Source: Nitrospirota bacterium (GTDB lineage Bacteria; Nitrospirota; Nitrospiria; SBBL01; JAADHI01). Taken from it: a DNA stretch of 64,000 nt. This document shows positions 18,100 to 27,405 of the stretch, one piece after another. Position 1 is the stretch's first letter, and each line of letters begins with the position of its first letter. Location: positions 1 to 64,000 of the forward strand of contig JAJDBX010000018.1 of assembly GCA_029261135.1 (NCBI GenBank), given 5' to 3'. The position numbers and the translations under genes were made by a program. The notes under the pieces were generated by a model. The model was not told the DNA's origin, searched no databases, and saw only the letters and a program-made list of their open reading frames with translations.

Positions 18100-18987
18100 T
18101 TATTTTTCCGTTTCAGGCTGGGTCTTCCATCGGCGATGTAACCATAACCAATGATCGGGATATTGGCGGACATAGGATTCTATTTTTTGGGTAAAGAGGG
18201 TGGTGGCTTCAACCATGTCTTTCTTCAAACTTCCGGTTTTGGGCAATATGATGGGTTTTTCAATCACGAGTTTATGCCCGCCTTTTTTCCGGAGGATGAA
18301 CATGGGGATCACAGGTGCCCTTGTTCTCAGCGCGATGGTGGCCAAGGCCTTATTGGTTGCTGCAGGTCTTCCAAAATAATTGACAAAAATCGCTTTATGT
18401 CGACCCACATCCTGATCCAGCAAAAATCCTATGGATTTTCCTTGTCGGAGTAATTTAATGATTTCTCCTGTTTCCGTGCGTTTATTCATCACAAAATTAC
18501 CAAAGCGTTCTCTCATGGATTGAATCATTTGATCGAGATAGGGGTTGTCAATCGGACGGACAATCACATGCAGAGGGGTGTTCTCTACGCCCAAAGCGAG
18601 CGGAATCCATTCCCAACTTCCGAAGTGTGCTCCTAATAAAATCACTCCTTTGTTGGCCTTTCTTGCAGCGGCATAATGTTCAAATCCTTCGATCTCGGTT
18701 CTTGCTTTGATTTCCTCAGGGGACATGATGCCGAGGCGCAGCGCTTCAAACGCTGAACGGCCAATATTTTGATAAACCCCTCGAAGGATTTGCGCCAACT
18801 CCGCTTCACTTTTTTCAGTTTTAAATGCAGCACGAAGATTTTCGAGTGCGATCAAACGATGCCGCCGATCAATACGGTGTACCACAGTGCCAAGATATGC
18901 GCCCAATTTTACCGCGAGGTTAAAAGGAAGCAGTCGAACAATGGTACTTAAGATCTGCAGAATGAGATATTCTAATTTCTCCTTCAT
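18100..18987 (-). CDS. Lipid A biosynthesis lauroyl/myristoyl-type acyltransferase (LpxL/HtrB family)
   Basis: Inner-membrane late acyltransferase adding a secondary acyl chain to Kdo-lipid A. The 295-residue protein has an N-terminal membrane-associated segment (about 5-35), the HxxxxE catalytic motif as HFGSWEW with H121 and E126, and the downstream block IGFLLDQDVGRHKAIFVNYFGRPAATNKA (split around residue 205). It overlaps the lpxK stop by four bases (ATGA) and abuts waaF-gmhB. LpxL versus LpxM specificity cannot be told from sequence. Confidence 0.9.
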   Translation of the reverse strand: MKEKLEYLILQILSTIVRLLPFNLAVKLGAYLGTVVHRIDRRHRLIALENLRAAFKTEKSEAELAQILRGVYQNIGRSAFEALRLGIMSPEEIKARTEIEGFEHYAAARKANKGVILLGAHFGSWEWIPLALGVENTPLHVIVRPIDNPYLDQMIQSMRERFGNFVMNKRTETGEIIKLLRQGKSIGFLLDQDVGRHKAIFVNYFGRPAATNKALATIALRTRAPVIPMFILRKKGGHKLVIEKPIILPKTGSLKKDMVEATTLFTQKIESYVRQYPDHWLWLHRRWKTQPETEK

Positions 18988-20084
18988 TTTTGAAACAACT
19001 TCGAGACAAATTCAGAGGAAATGTTATTAAAAACAAGATCGATACGAAGTGCAAAGATCTTCATATTGGAAGGAATGAACTGTTTTATTTTGACCGCATC
19101 CTTTTCAGTGGTCACAATATGTATGACTCCCCTTTTTTTTGCGGCCTCCGAGATTTCAATCAAATCTTTTTCTTGATAAGGATGGTGGTCTTCAAAAATG
19201 AATGGCGCTTCGATTCTTGCGCCAAGTTTCTTCAGTTGTGTAATAAAGGCATTCGGGTTTCCGATACCGCAAAAGGGCAACACGCGTGCATTTGCCAATA
19301 CCGCAGGCTGCAACTCTTCGTGAGTGGATAGATCAATCAGGGCACTGGCTTCAAAGCGGCTTTGAAGCATGCTTTCTTGATAGGGTTTGATCTTCTGAAT
19401 CATTGCATCCATGGGCAATTGCTCATCTGTTCTTGTCATAATGACATGGTCGGCCCGTTTTATTGCTGAAGGGCTTTCTCTGAGTGAGCCACGCGGCAAG
19501 AGATGGCCATTGCCAAAGGGCTTCGTCGCATCGATCAGCAAAAGGTTTACATCACGATGCAGCTTCAAATGTTGAAATCCATCATCCAGCAAAATCACAT
19601 CGACCCCGAATTGAGAGATTAATATTTGGCAACCAGAGAATCGGTCTGCCGCAACGACGATAGGGATCTTTTTTAAGCGTTCCGCCATTAAATAAGGTTC
19701 ATCCCCGACGGTATCTGCAGAGACTAACGGTTGCGCCCCCTTTGAAACCAAGATAACCGTGTTTTGATTTTTTCTGCCATAACCCCGACTAACAATGCCA
19801 ACTTTGTGTCCTTTTTTCTGCCACTGTTCTGCAAAATAGATCGTGATCGGGGTTTTTCCCGTGCCCCCTGTTGTGATATTCCCGATGCTCACGACATGGG
19901 CATTCACCCGTTTTTTCGGTAGGAGACCGGTTTTGTAGAAGAAAATCCGAAGGCGGGAAACAAAACCATAAACCCATGAAAGCACCGTAAAGGGGAAGCG
20001 AAGGAAGTCCTGTAGCAAGCCTGTATTACTTCGCCAAACCCATTCTAAGTAAGGGGTGATCCCTCTTGTTTGTCCTTGAGCCAT
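18984..20084 (-). CDS. lpxK: Tetraacyldisaccharide 4'-kinase
   Basis: Phosphorylates the 4' position of the tetraacyldisaccharide to make lipid IVA at the inner membrane. The 366-residue protein has a hydrophobic N-terminal helix (about 30-52), the P-loop VSIGNITTGGTGKTP (residues 66-79), SRGYGRK, and the DDGFQHLKLHRDVNLLLIDA region near 165. The ATG directly follows the waaA TAA, so the two are translationally coupled, and its 3' end overlaps the acyltransferase gene. Confidence 0.95.
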   Translation of the reverse strand: MAQGQTRGITPYLEWVWRSNTGLLQDFLRFPFTVLSWVYGFVSRLRIFFYKTGLLPKKRVNAHVVSIGNITTGGTGKTPITIYFAEQWQKKGHKVGIVSRGYGRKNQNTVILVSKGAQPLVSADTVGDEPYLMAERLKKIPIVVAADRFSGCQILISQFGVDVILLDDGFQHLKLHRDVNLLLIDATKPFGNGHLLPRGSLRESPSAIKRADHVIMTRTDEQLPMDAMIQKIKPYQESMLQSRFEASALIDLSTHEELQPAVLANARVLPFCGIGNPNAFITQLKKLGARIEAPFIFEDHHPYQEKDLIEISEAAKKRGVIHIVTTEKDAVKIKQFIPSNMKIFALRIDLVFNNISSEFVSKLFQK

Positions 20085-21410
20085 TTAATGGGGTTCCATC
20101 TGTTCTGCGATGCGGTCTATATTTTTCTTTACCGCGCCTTGATGGCTCTGAACCACTTGAAGGGCGGATGTGGCCCGTTGTTGATATTCTTCAGGGTGCT
20201 GTGACAAGTGAAGGATTTTTTCTCCTAATGTCCTGCCATTCTTCACTTCGATGCCGCCTCCCGATGTGAGCAATTGATGGGAAATCTCTTGAAAATTTTC
20301 CATGTGAGGTCCAAAAAAAACAGGTTTTTCCCAAGCCGCCGCTTCCAAAGGGTTGTGTCCTCCAAAAGAAGCAAGGCTGCCACCGACAAAAATAAACTGA
20401 CCCAAGGCATAAAGTCGTGATAACTCTCCAAGGGTATCCAGCAAGACGACCGGAGAGGATTTCGAGGCATCCGTTCGAAGCGGTCCTTTAATTTTTCTTT
20501 TTCGAATCGCGGGATGCCCTCGCTCTTCCAATAATATTTCTACCTCTACGAGTCGCTCTAGGTGTCGTGGAGCGATGACCAGGGTCAAGCAGGGGATCGG
20601 GATCAGAAGTTGTTCATAGGCATCAAGCACCTGTTTTTCTTCTCCCGGTCGGGTGCTGCCGGCAATCATGAGCAAATCTCCTTCAGACAAGCCCAAGTTT
20701 TCCTTTCCCTTTAGATCTGAAACGATAGTGTCATCACCCGAGCCTGCTTGATCATACTTCATATTTCCTGTTTCTTCCACACGATGGGGAGGGGCCCCAA
20801 GCGCAATGATCCGTTGGGCATCTTGAGCGGATTGCATTAAAAAGAGAGAAACATGGTTCAGTACACATGACCAAAATGGCAGAAACTTTTTATATTGGGA
20901 TAAACTTTTAACTGAAATTCGACCATTGACCATGATTGTCGGGATGTTTCGTGCAGAAAGGGATTTCAAACAATTGGGCCAGATTTCTGTCTCTAGAAAA
21001 ATAAAGAGTGTGGGCGAAATTTTTTTCACAAGAGACGGCGCGATCCAAAAAAAATCGAAAGGGAAATAAATAAACAGATCAATGTCTTGCTGGAGATGTT
21101 CTACTGCGGCGGCCTGTCCGGTCGGGGTGATCGTCGATAGGATGAGCCGGGCTTCTGGATAGCGGTTTTTTAAGGTTCGGATAAACAGACGGGACATCAT
21201 GACTTCCCCGACAGAGGCGGCGTGAACCCAAAAAACTGTTTTGTTTTGGAAGGATCGGAAAAAATCTGAAGGGTAGCGGCCAAAGCGCTGCGCCATATTA
21301 TTTCGATAGACAGGTTTTGAAAGCCATGTCCCAGCGATGAAGATTGTAAAAAAAGGGAGCAATAAAAGTGTCAATAGGTTGTAGAGACTAAAAAGGATCA
21401 ATTGTTTCAT
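20085..21410 (-). CDS. waaA: 3-deoxy-D-manno-octulosonic acid (Kdo) transferase
   Basis: Adds Kdo to lipid IVA from CMP-Kdo. The 441-residue GT30-family enzyme has an N-terminal membrane anchor (about 3-28), then WVHAASVGEV, the LFIFLETEIWPNCL block, MIAGSTRPGEEKQVL, and FVGGSLASFGGHNPLEAAAW near residue 350. The number of Kdo residues added cannot be read from sequence. It lies 29 bases after msbA. Confidence 0.95.
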   Translation of the reverse strand: MKQLILFSLYNLLTLLLLPFFTIFIAGTWLSKPVYRNNMAQRFGRYPSDFFRSFQNKTVFWVHAASVGEVMMSRLFIRTLKNRYPEARLILSTITPTGQAAAVEHLQQDIDLFIYFPFDFFWIAPSLVKKISPTLFIFLETEIWPNCLKSLSARNIPTIMVNGRISVKSLSQYKKFLPFWSCVLNHVSLFLMQSAQDAQRIIALGAPPHRVEETGNMKYDQAGSGDDTIVSDLKGKENLGLSEGDLLMIAGSTRPGEEKQVLDAYEQLLIPIPCLTLVIAPRHLERLVEVEILLEERGHPAIRKRKIKGPLRTDASKSSPVVLLDTLGELSRLYALGQFIFVGGSLASFGGHNPLEAAAWEKPVFFGPHMENFQEISHQLLTSGGGIEVKNGRTLGEKILHLSQHPEEYQQRATSALQVVQSHQGAVKKNIDRIAEQMEPH

Positions 21411-21439
21411 GGCTTGATTTAAGATCTAAAGGTGAGCGT

Positions 21440-23200
21440 TCATTCTCTGAGCATTTCCGCTTCTTCCGCAAGTCCTTCGATATCTTTAAATTGCATCTGA
21501 TAGACTTTTTTGTAGAGGCCATTTTGTTGAATCAAGTTCTGATGTTTTCCCTGTTCAACAATTTCCCCATGATCAATCACAAAAATACAAGTGGCTTGTT
21601 GAATAGTTGAAAGTCGATGGGCAATCACGAAGGTGGTTCGATTTTTCATTAAGCGGGCCAAGGCTTTTCGGATAATAAATTCAGATTCAGTATCGAGTGC
21701 AGAGGTGGCTTCATCCAATATCAGGATGGGCGGATTTTTTAGAAGCGCCCGTGCAATGGCGATGCGCTGGCGTTCACCGCCTGAAAAATTGGCGCCCCCT
21801 TTTTCAATCCGTGTGTCGTAGCCCTCTGGTAACTTCTTGATAAATTGATCTGCAAAGGCCGCTTCCGATGCTGCAATAATTTGATCCTCTGTGGCGCCTT
21901 CAGTTCCATAGGCGATATTCCAGCGAAGTGTTTCATCGAAAAGTACAATTTCCTGACTGACAATCCCGATCTGTGCCCGCAATGAGCCCAGTGTGACATT
22001 TTGTATGGGCAGGCCATCCATCAAAATTTGTCCGGTGGAGACTTCATAAAATCTTGGGATCAGGTTGATCAAGGATGTTTTCCCTGCGCCGCTGCTTCCG
22101 ACCAGAGCAATGATGTCCCCCGGTGCCGCTTCAAGGGTAATTTGGGAGAGTGCTGCTGCTCCATTAGTGTAAGAAAAAGAAACGTTATTGAAAGATACCG
22201 CTCCTTTGAGTTTTGGCATGGGCTGTTTCCCTGAATCCATCGCCCTTTCATTTTGAAGGTCCATCACTGTAAAAACACGCTCTGCTGCGGACATGGCTTG
22301 TTGGAGTTGGTTGTTGGATCGGCTCAAGCTTTTGATTGGGGCATACATCATCGATGCAGCCGTCATGAACGAGAAAAAGGTTCCTGGGGTCATTTGATCT
22401 GAAATCACGCGTGAACCGCCGTACCAAATCACCGCGCCAATGGCAAAACTGAGGATGGTTTCAATGAGCGGTGAGGTGATTTCTCCGATTGCGATGGCCC
22501 GGACAATTGTTTTGTAATAGTCATCATTCTTTTTTGAAAACCGTTCTGTTTCAAAATCTTCACGGCCAAAAGCCTTCACGATGCGAATACCTGAAAGGCT
22601 TTCTTGGAGGATGCTGGTCAGATCCCCGGCGCGTTCTTGACCTTTTCGTGCGATGTCGCGCAGCCGCTTTCCGATGAGGACGATTGGATAAGTGATCGCG
22701 GGCATGCCGAGCATCACAAAACATGCCAAGCGCCAATCATGATAAATGACTACCCCAAGCAGGGCAAACAAAGTCAATGTTTGCTGGAAGAGGTCTTTGA
22801 TGACGGTGGAAACGGCGCCCTGCATGACCTGAACATCGTGAATGATTCGAGAAATCAATTGGCCGGTGGACTGCTCTGTATGGTAGCCCACAGGTAAAAG
22901 TAACATATGAGAATAAAGAGCCTTTCTCAAATCGGAGATGATCCAACTTCCGGCAGATCGCATGAAATAGGCCTGGCCATAGGTTGCAAGCCCCTTAAGT
23001 AAAGAGACGCCGAGGATAGCCAAAGGCACATAAAATAGCATCTCTAGATCTTTTCGGATAAAGATATCGTCAATGATGGGTTTGATGAGCCAGGCATAGG
23101 CCGCTGTCATGGAGGAGACCACGACTGCGCACAACATCGAAGCGAAGAGCCAGCGGCGGTAGGGTTTGACGTAGAGGAGTAAACGTTTATAAAGCGTCAT
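21440..23200 (-). CDS. msbA: Lipid A/LPS flippase MsbA-type ABC exporter
   Basis: A fused ABC half-transporter (membrane plus ATPase domain, 586 residues) that flips core-lipid A across the inner membrane as a homodimer. Six membrane segments span about residues 15-310. The nucleotide-binding domain has Walker A GSSGAGKT near 375, signature [15 protein letters not shown] near 480, Walker B ILILDEATSALD and the H-loop VIAHRLSTI. It overlaps lpxB by four bases. Other exporters share the architecture; the lipid A gene context makes MsbA the best call. Confidence 0.93.
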   Translation of the reverse strand: MTLYKRLLLYVKPYRRWLFASMLCAVVVSSMTAAYAWLIKPIIDDIFIRKDLEMLFYVPLAILGVSLLKGLATYGQAYFMRSAGSWIISDLRKALYSHMLLLPVGYHTEQSTGQLISRIIHDVQVMQGAVSTVIKDLFQQTLTLFALLGVVIYHDWRLACFVMLGMPAITYPIVLIGKRLRDIARKGQERAGDLTSILQESLSGIRIVKAFGREDFETERFSKKNDDYYKTIVRAIAIGEITSPLIETILSFAIGAVIWYGGSRVISDQMTPGTFFSFMTAASMMYAPIKSLSRSNNQLQQAMSAAERVFTVMDLQNERAMDSGKQPMPKLKGAVSFNNVSFSYTNGAAALSQITLEAAPGDIIALVGSSGAGKTSLINLIPRFYEVSTGQILMDGLPIQNVTLGSLRAQIGIVSQEIVLFDETLRWNIAYGTEGATEDQIIAASEAAFADQFIKKLPEGYDTRIEKGGANFSGGERQRIAIARALLKNPPILILDEATSALDTESEFIIRKALARLMKNRTTFVIAHRLSTIQQATCIFVIDHGEIVEQGKHQNLIQQNGLYKKVYQMQFKDIEGLAEEAEMLRE

Positions 23201-24426
23201 GACATGACCTGATTCATCACAGAACCTTGTTCCAAAAGAGGGTTTTTGTTCTGATCTGTTTTGTCCAATAGGCGAAGAATTGCAGATGCTGCCCGAGAGG
23301 AAGCGCCGGGTGCACCCAATTTTTGGGCCACCTTCAATAGCTTTTCCTGCATTTTCTTGTGTTCAGTCTCATTTCTTAATAAGTGCTTGAGTTCTTTTGC
23401 GATATTTTCTGCAGAGCAGCTTCCCTGGATCAATTCAGGAACAAAGCGTTCATTAGCGATAATATTCACAATACAGGCGTATTTTACATGGGCCAGAAGC
23501 CTTGCCAGGGTGTAGCTAATCCATGAAACTTTGTAGATGACCACCATGGCTGTGCCAGAGAGTGCACTCTGTAGTGTGGCTGTCCCTGAGGCCACAACAG
23601 CCAGATCCGATTGATGTAGGACATCATAGACGGTTCCATTGGTCAATGTGATTGCGAGCGAAGAGGATGAGATTATATCGGGAATGAGTTGCTTGGGAAG
23701 AGAGGACGCGACTGGAATCTTGACCTGAAGCCACGGGAAGGTCTCTTGGAGTGCTTCAAGGCCCGCCAACATCAGTGGCAATAATGAAGTCACTTCGCGG
23801 AGTCTGCTGCCGGGAAGCAGGGCAATGGTGGGAGATCTCTCCACATTTTTCCGGGGAACAGCTTCAGAAATCGAGGTGCCCCTGCGCTTATACTCATCCA
23901 ATAAAGGGTGCCCCACGAATTCACAAGGGACATTTGCTTTGTCATAAATCTCTTTTTCAAACGGCAAAATAACCAGCATGAGATCCACATAGCGCGCAAT
24001 GGTTTTGATCCTGCCGGAACGCCAGGCCCAGACCTGTGGACTCACATAATAAACCACCGGAATACCCAAACGGTGTGCCGCTTTTGCCACGCGTAAATTA
24101 AAACCGGAAAAATCAATCAACACCAAGAGCTGGATCTGATTTTCTAAAATCTTTACCGCCCTGCGGTAAGCTTCAAGGATGACTGGAAAATGAAAAAAAA
24201 CTTCAATAATGCCCACAATGCCGAGTTTTTTAATGTCAAACCGGATGTCAACACCAGCTTCCCGCATCTTTTCTCCACCGAAACCCACAATATAGACAGA
24301 AGGATTTTTAGAAAATAAGGCCTCAGCCAAAGCCCCTCCGTGTAAATCACCTGAGGCTTCGCCTGCAATGATCATGATGCGGTGGTTTTTTTCATTCAGA
24401 TTATTATGCCGATGTTGTTTGGACAT
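23197..24426 (-). CDS. lpxB: Lipid-A-disaccharide synthase
   Basis: Condenses UDP-diacylglucosamine with lipid X, the product of LpxI encoded just upstream. GT19-family features: IMIIAGEASGDLHGGALAEAL, VGFGGEKMREAG, LIDFSGFNLRVAK, YYVSPQVWAWRSGRIK, FVGHPLLDE, LLPGSRLREV and ASGTATLQSAL. The frame opens at 24477, but MSKQHRHNNLNEKNHRIMI from ATG 24426 is a more natural N-terminus; even this overlaps the oxidoreductase gene. A start at the Met of IMIIAGEASG is also possible. Confidence 0.94.
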   Translation of the reverse strand: MSKQHRHNNLNEKNHRIMIIAGEASGDLHGGALAEALFSKNPSVYIVGFGGEKMREAGVDIRFDIKKLGIVGIIEVFFHFPVILEAYRRAVKILENQIQLLVLIDFSGFNLRVAKAAHRLGIPVVYYVSPQVWAWRSGRIKTIARYVDLMLVILPFEKEIYDKANVPCEFVGHPLLDEYKRRGTSISEAVPRKNVERSPTIALLPGSRLREVTSLLPLMLAGLEALQETFPWLQVKIPVASSLPKQLIPDIISSSSLAITLTNGTVYDVLHQSDLAVVASGTATLQSALSGTAMVVIYKVSWISYTLARLLAHVKYACIVNIIANERFVPELIQGSCSAENIAKELKHLLRNETEHKKMQEKLLKVAQKLGAPGASSRAASAILRLLDKTDQNKNPLLEQGSVMNQVMS

Positions 24427-25360
24427 TTTTGACGAGATCGACAATCTGAAGGGCCACATCAAGCGCTCTTCGTCCATCTTCCCCGGAAACCTTGGGAATG
24501 GTGCCTTGTTGGATGGAAGAAATAAAAGACTGGAGTTCTCCCTTTAATGACTCTTCTTTTTTTGTCGTGATTTTTTCGGTTGTAATTTTGAGTTCGCCGT
24601 CAGGCTGAACCAGTCGACGAAAAACTTGCATTTCTTGATTGGCATAATCGAGGGAAAAGTAAGCATCTGCTTGAAAAATTCTAATTTTCCGGAGTCTATC
24701 GACGGAAATCCGACTGGCCGTGATATTTGCGACGCAGCCATTTGAAAAAGCGAGCCGTGCATTGGCAATGTCAATCATTTCAGTCAATACCGAAGTGCCG
24801 GAGGCACGGATTTCGACCAGTTCTGAAGGCACAAGAGAAAGGATAATATCAATGTCGTGGATCATGAGATCTAAAATCACATGGACGTCGGTGCCTCGCC
24901 CGACAAAGGACGCGACTCGGTGACATTCAATAAATTGTGGATTGAGCAGATATTCTTTTAGCTTAATGACGCCAGTGTTAAACTGTTCGATGTGCCCGAC
25001 CTGAAGCATCGCCCCAGTCTTCTTAGAAAGGGTGATCAAGTCGTCCGCCTCGGCAAGCGTTTTTGTGATGGGTTTCTCTAATAAAAGATGTACGCCGCGC
25101 TCAAGCAAAACCTTGGAGACGGTATAGTGTTCCGAAGTTGGAACAACAACGCTTGCCGCATCAACGGACTCATCCAGTTCTGAAAGATCTGCATAGTGAC
25201 GGCAGCCAAATTTTAAGGCGATTTTTTTTGCCCGACCCAAGTCGGCATCAACCACCGCGACCAATGTCACATGATCCATCTCGGCATAAATTCTGGCGTG
25301 GTGCTGACCCAGCGAACCCACTCCAATGACTGCGACTTTCGTTTTATTCTTATTCTTCAT
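24404..25360 (-). CDS. Gfo/Idh/MocA-family oxidoreductase embedded in the lipid A operon
   Basis: NAD(P)-dependent sugar-type oxidoreductase, about 318 residues. The N-terminal Rossmann domain has VAVIGVGSLGQHHARIYAE, the EKP motif in LLLEKPITK near residue 95, and the C-terminal substrate domain contains LMIHDIDIIL. It sits between lpxI and lpxB in a fully overlapping operon, so a UDP-sugar or LPS-precursor substrate is likely. GnnA, which with GnnB makes GlcNAc3N for amide-linked lipid A, belongs to this family, but no GnnB aminotransferase is present here, so I do not use that name. Start ATG 25360 is chosen over TTG 25399. Confidence 0.85.
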   Translation of the reverse strand: MKNKNKTKVAVIGVGSLGQHHARIYAEMDHVTLVAVVDADLGRAKKIALKFGCRHYADLSELDESVDAASVVVPTSEHYTVSKVLLERGVHLLLEKPITKTLAEADDLITLSKKTGAMLQVGHIEQFNTGVIKLKEYLLNPQFIECHRVASFVGRGTDVHVILDLMIHDIDIILSLVPSELVEIRASGTSVLTEMIDIANARLAFSNGCVANITASRISVDRLRKIRIFQADAYFSLDYANQEMQVFRRLVQPDGELKITTEKITTKKEESLKGELQSFISSIQQGTIPKVSGEDGRRALDVALQIVDLVKNVQTTSA

Positions 25361-25364
25361 TTCC

Positions 25365-26192
25365 TTAATTTTCTGGGGGATTCCCCTTATGTCCCACAAG
25401 TGCGATCCCCGCTTCTTTGGCTTCTTTCAAAAACCGTTCTTTTTCAAGCACAAGGGTTTTGCCCGCTTCAACGACTAGAACGGCAATTTTAGCCTCTTTC
25501 ATTGTTTGGACTGTTCCGGGGCCAATGGTTGGTAAATCAAATCTTAAATCCTGTTGAGGTTTGCAGATTTTAATCACTACGGCATTTTCTTTACCTAAAC
25601 TGCCCCCCCTCCGAATGGCTTCATCAGTGCCTTCAATGGCTTCTATGGCTAGAATCACGCCTCTTTTGACCACAACACATTGTCCGATATCGAGTGCGCC
25701 CACATTTTTTGCGAGTTGCCAGCCCCATTCAATATCCGCCCTTTCTTCTTTTTTCAGCGGACGTGTCCATTCCCCCTCTTCCGCCAATAAGGGCCCGAGG
25801 TAACGGGTTGATTCGACGACTTTAATCCCTTCATTCTCTAGTGCCTCTGCAAAAGCTCTTAAGAGCGCATCATCTTTTTTTTCTTTAATTTTGCTTAAGA
25901 TGGATAGTGTTTTGAAGTCTGGACGCATATCGAAAATCTGAGTCTTTTTGATGCCGCCGGCCATCACGGCTTCGGAAACCCCATTTTTTTTAAAAAATGA
26001 AATAATTTTTCCGATCTGACCGAGTCGAATCCAGAGGATTTTATCTACCTGATCGGAAAGTTCGGGTAATGCTTCTCCATGATGGGCAGCAGCAAAAATA
26101 GAAATCCCCATCTCTCTCGCACGCGTTGAAAAAATCATCGGGAATTGGCCATTTCCGGCAATCAGACCCATTTTATTTGAGCTCACCTGCAA
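25365..26192 (-). CDS. lpxI: UDP-2,3-diacylglucosamine pyrophosphatase, LpxI type
   Basis: Hydrolyses UDP-diacylglucosamine to lipid X, the step done by LpxH in gammaproteobacteria. The 275-residue DUF1009 protein shows GLIAGNGQFPMIFS at the N-terminus, VMAGGIKKTQIFDMRPD near 80, and the C-terminal catalytic-domain blocks VVKRGVILAIEAIEGTDEAI and FDLPTIGPGTV. It overlaps lpxA by 10 bases. No LpxH is visible in the window. Confidence 0.93.
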   Translation of the reverse strand: MQVSSNKMGLIAGNGQFPMIFSTRAREMGISIFAAAHHGEALPELSDQVDKILWIRLGQIGKIISFFKKNGVSEAVMAGGIKKTQIFDMRPDFKTLSILSKIKEKKDDALLRAFAEALENEGIKVVESTRYLGPLLAEEGEWTRPLKKEERADIEWGWQLAKNVGALDIGQCVVVKRGVILAIEAIEGTDEAIRRGGSLGKENAVVIKICKPQQDLRFDLPTIGPGTVQTMKEAKIAVLVVEAGKTLVLEKERFLKEAKEAGIALVGHKGNPPEN

Positions 26193-26956
26193 ATGCCTCG
26201 CTCTGATTTTTCAACAAAAGAGAGGAATTTTTCAACATGGACATTATCAGGCCATTTTTTTCGTCCTGTTTGAATCGCTTCACGCATGATCTTGCCTGAA
26301 CGAAATAAGAGCTTGTAGGTCGATTTAAGTGTGCTAATTTGATCCTGAGAAAACCCATGTCGCTTTAAGCCGAGACTATTCAACCCATACATTTTTGCAT
26401 GATTTCCAGCCACGCTGACAAATGGCGGCACATCCTGCACGACACAGGAGCAGCCCCCGATCATTGAATAGGACCCAATTTTTACAAATTGATGGACAGC
26501 GCACAATCCTCCAAGAATCGCATGATCCCCCACAACGATTGATCCTGCCAAAGTCGCGGCATTTGACATAATGATATGGTCTCCCAGCAGACAGTCATGG
26601 GCGACATGAATATAGGCCATCATGACATTGTGGCTGCCAATCCGTGTGATGCCGCCACCGGATTCCGTGCCGCGATGCAGGGTGGCATACTCTCGAATGG
26701 TATTGTGATTCCCCACTTCCAGAGTGGTTTTCTCCCCTTTAAACTTCAAATCTTGTGGTTCCAGGCCGATTGCTGCAAAAGGGTAAATGGTATTCGACTC
26801 CCCGATGGTCGTCCAGCCATCAATGACCACGTGAGATCTAATCTTTGTGTCTTTTCCGATCCGAACATGTTCTCCAATAATGGCGTAGGGCCCCACCTCG
26901 ACGCTTGAGTCCAGTTCTGCATTTTTATGAATGATTGCGGTTGGATGAATACTCAC
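26183..26956 (-). CDS. lpxA: UDP-N-acetylglucosamine acyltransferase
   Basis: First step of lipid A synthesis: transfers an R-3-hydroxyacyl chain from ACP to the sugar 3-OH. The 257-residue left-handed beta-helix protein of hexapeptide repeats contains the catalytic His in MAYIHVAHDC near residue 121, the HQFVKIG block near 155 and a C-terminal helical domain (SLGLKRHGFS onward). Overlaps with fabZ and lpxI indicate tight coupling. Whether it prefers GlcNAc or GlcNAc3N matters given the neighbouring oxidoreductase and cannot be decided by eye. Confidence 0.95.
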   Translation of the reverse strand: MSIHPTAIIHKNAELDSSVEVGPYAIIGEHVRIGKDTKIRSHVVIDGWTTIGESNTIYPFAAIGLEPQDLKFKGEKTTLEVGNHNTIREYATLHRGTESGGGITRIGSHNVMMAYIHVAHDCLLGDHIIMSNAATLAGSIVVGDHAILGGLCAVHQFVKIGSYSMIGGCSCVVQDVPPFVSVAGNHAKMYGLNSLGLKRHGFSQDQISTLKSTYKLLFRSGKIMREAIQTGRKKWPDNVHVEKFLSFVEKSERGICR

Positions 26957-27405
26957 TCTGCGGCATCCTTTTTATCCCCTTGATCGATCATGGCTTTTAA
27001 TTCCGCCTCTGAAACCAACTTATCTTCCACGTATGCCATGCCTTTTAATTTCCAAAAAGGGAAGCGTTCATGAATGACTTCAATTTCGATTCTCAGCTGG
27101 TCTCCTGGAAGAACGGGTTTCCGAAACTTGGCTTTATCAATGCCCAGAAAGTAAATGATTTGTCCTTCTTTTGCTTTTGATGATTTATTGGCCAAGACCC
27201 CGGCCATTTGTGCCATGGCTTCAATGATCAGGACGCCCGGCATAATTGGCCGTCCTGGGAAATGCCCTTGAAAAAAAGGTTCATTGATGGAGACGTTTTT
27301 TAATCCAACAATTTTTTTTCCGGGTTCAAAAGAGAGAATCCGGTCGACGAGTAAGAAAGGATACCGATGCGGCAAAATCGCCATCACCTCTTGGATATCC
27401 ATCAT
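26953..27405 (-). CDS. fabZ: 3-hydroxyacyl-ACP dehydratase
   Basis: Dehydrates 3-hydroxyacyl-ACP in fatty-acid elongation and so competes with LpxA and LpxD for the same substrate pool. The 150-residue hot-dog fold has LPHRYPFLLVDRIL, the catalytic His in FFQGHFPGRPIMPGVLIIEA (split near residue 50) with the Glu in this helix. It is flanked by lpxD and lpxA with four-base overlaps, the classic order. Confidence 0.96.
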   Translation of the reverse strand: MMDIQEVMAILPHRYPFLLVDRILSFEPGKKIVGLKNVSINEPFFQGHFPGRPIMPGVLIIEAMAQMAGVLANKSSKAKEGQIIYFLGIDKAKFRKPVLPGDQLRIEIEVIHERFPFWKLKGMAYVEDKLVSEAELKAMIDQGDKKDAAE

